DNA from: an uncultured Bacteroidota bacterium
GTDB taxonomy: Bacteria; Bacteroidota; Bacteroidia; Chitinophagales; Chitinophagaceae
Assembly: GCA_903933765.1 (NCBI GenBank)
Contig: CAIZLI010000070.1
Coordinates: forward strand, 1-7,240
Length of the DNA stretch: 7,240 nucleotides
Direction: 5' to 3'
A program made the position numbers and the translations under genes. The notes beneath the pieces are model-generated. The model was not told the DNA's origin. It did not search any database and saw only the letters and a list, made by a program, of their open reading frames with translations. Shown here in pieces: positions 6,725-7,240 of the stretch. Each line of letters starts with the position of its first letter. Position 1 is the first letter of the stretch.

Positions 6725-7120
6725 ATGTCTGCGCCAGAACTAAAGAAAGAAAAATTAAGGCTCGATAAATATTTATGGTCCATCCGCGTGTTCAAATCAA
6801 GAAGCATGGCCACCGAAGCAATTGACAAAGGGCGTGTGAAGTTAAATGGCGAAAATGTAAAAGCTTCACGGAATGTGGTCATTGGCGATGTCTATGAAGC
6901 AAGGACAGAGCATAAGAACTGGGTATTGAAAGTGACTCAATTGCTGGATGGCCGTGTTGCCTATGCAGAAGCGATTAAATATTATGAAGACCTAACCCCA
7001 GTAGAAGAATTAGAGCGGGTAAGGCAGGTTGCAGCTACCTTTCAAACTGGAAAGCGCTTGAGTAAAATTGGGCGTCCTACCAAAAAGAACCGTCGAGATT
7101 TAGGCGATTTTTTGGACTAA
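6725..7120 (+). CDS. Hsp15-like S4-domain RNA-binding protein
   Basis: This 131-residue basic protein has an S4 RNA-binding domain at about residues 11-72: LRLDKYLWSIRVFKSRS (11-27), EAIDKGRVKLNG (31-42) and KASRNVVIGD (46-55). A charged C-terminal tail, GRPTKKNRRDLGDF (116-129), matches the RPxKKxRRDLxxF ending of E. coli Hsp15 (HslR). Hsp15 binds free 50S subunits that still carry a nascent chain and helps recycle stalled complexes, so a ribosome-rescue role is plausible here but not shown. The protein is close to Hsp15 in length and has no membrane or signal segment. The ATG start is 6 bases after the peptidase stop. trmD follows after 19 bases, so it sits among translation-related genes. 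The S4 family is clear; the symbol hslR is withheld because orthology cannot be confirmed by eye. Confidence 0.88.
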   Translation: MSAPELKKEKLRLDKYLWSIRVFKSRSMATEAIDKGRVKLNGENVKASRNVVIGDVYEARTEHKNWVLKVTQLLDGRVAYAEAIKYYEDLTPVEELERVRQVAATFQTGKRLSKIGRPTKKNRRDLGDFLD

Positions 7121-7127
7121 TCTCAAT

Positions 7128-7135
7128 TATCTTTG
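7128..7135 (+). promoter_or_regulatory. Bacteroidota-type -7 promoter element immediately before trmD
   Basis: TATCTTTG at 7128-7135 is an exact TAnnTTTG match, but it ends only 4 bases before the trmD ATG. A TTTG at 7111-7114 is too close (13-base spacer) to be a normal -33 element. If the box is used, transcription would start at or beside the ATG and the message would be almost leaderless. trmD could equally be read through from the upstream cluster. Confidence 0.4.
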
Positions 7136-7139
7136 TAGC

Positions 7140-7240
7140 ATGACCATTGAAATTCTTACAGTCCTTCCGGAACTTCTTGAAAGCCCTTTTGCACATAGCA
7201 TTATGAAGCGTGCACAAGAGCGCGGGCATCTTGATATCAA
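7140..7240 (+). CDS. trmD: tRNA (guanine-N1-)-methyltransferase TrmD, N-terminal fragment (runs off right edge)
   Basis: Reading from ATG at 7140 gives MTIEILTVLPELLESPFAHS followed by IMKRAQERGHLDI, 33 codons plus two bases before the window ends. This is the highly recognisable TrmD N-terminus (M-x-I-x-I-x-T-x-x-P-E then SI-x-x-R-A-x-x-x-G). TrmD transfers a methyl group from S-adenosylmethionine to N1 of G37 in tRNAs, next to the anticodon, preventing +1 frameshifts; it is a dimeric trefoil-knot (SPOUT) enzyme. The visible part is the first strand and helix of the SAM-binding domain; the knot itself lies outside. The ATG is 19 bases after the S4-domain gene. rpsP, its operon partner in many bacteria, is at the other end of the window on the opposite strand. 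Confidence 0.93.
   Translation, partial: MTIEILTVLPELLESPFAHSIMKRAQERGHLDI

Noticed and set aside
2277..6882. Minus-strand open frames of 60-86 codons inside the plus-strand genes
   Set aside because: Each is a shadow of a clearly identified gene and has no family-like sequence.
1..7240. Mobile element, CRISPR array, toxin-antitoxin or defence system
   Set aside because: No transposase or recombinase, regular repeats, terminal repeats or nuclease-like genes are seen. All genes are conserved families in a continuous layout.

Overview
The window looks like a core chromosomal segment of a Bacteroidota bacterium, possibly of the Chitinophagaceae/Sphingobacteriia side; the family-level guess is weak. 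The evidence is AT-rich DNA, hardly any Shine-Dalgarno sequences, three exact copies of TATCTTTG (the Bacteroidota -7 promoter element, TAnnTTTG) just upstream of genes, repeated use of TTG start codons, and proteins typical of that phylum (a START-like protein paired with an LptF/LptG permease, and a cation diffusion facilitator with a cysteine-rich tail).

Layout. At the extreme left, on the minus strand, are the first 11 codons of ribosomal protein bS16 (rpsP, TTG start, running off the window), preceded by its own promoter-like box. Next on the same strand is a complete ffh gene for the signal recognition particle GTPase. A 265-base divergent gap (1514-1778) follows. From 1779 to the right edge everything is on the plus strand and tightly packed, with gaps of only 4 to 20 bases: START-like protein, LptF/LptG-family lipopolysaccharide export permease, Tat-signal Mn/Fe superoxide dismutase, cation diffusion facilitator, M20-family metallopeptidase, Hsp15-like S4 RNA-binding protein, and the first 33 codons of trmD (tRNA m1G37 methyltransferase), cut by the right edge.

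How the genes fit together. The minus-strand pair serves translation and co-translational membrane targeting. The plus-strand genes look like one long transcription unit mixing envelope assembly (LptF/G), envelope oxidative defence (exported SOD), metal efflux (CDF), peptide turnover (M20) and RNA-related functions (S4 protein, TrmD). The order suggests a housekeeping cluster rather than a dedicated pathway. rpsP and trmD, joined in one operon in many other bacteria, lie here about 7 kb apart on opposite strands.

No mobile element, CRISPR array, tRNA, rRNA or defence system is visible, and I see no convincing undescribed system. The points most worth a second look are the altered metal site and Cys-rich tail of the CDF transporter, the Tat-exported SOD beside it, the START-like/LptFG pairing, the three TTG starts, and a possibly leaderless trmD.
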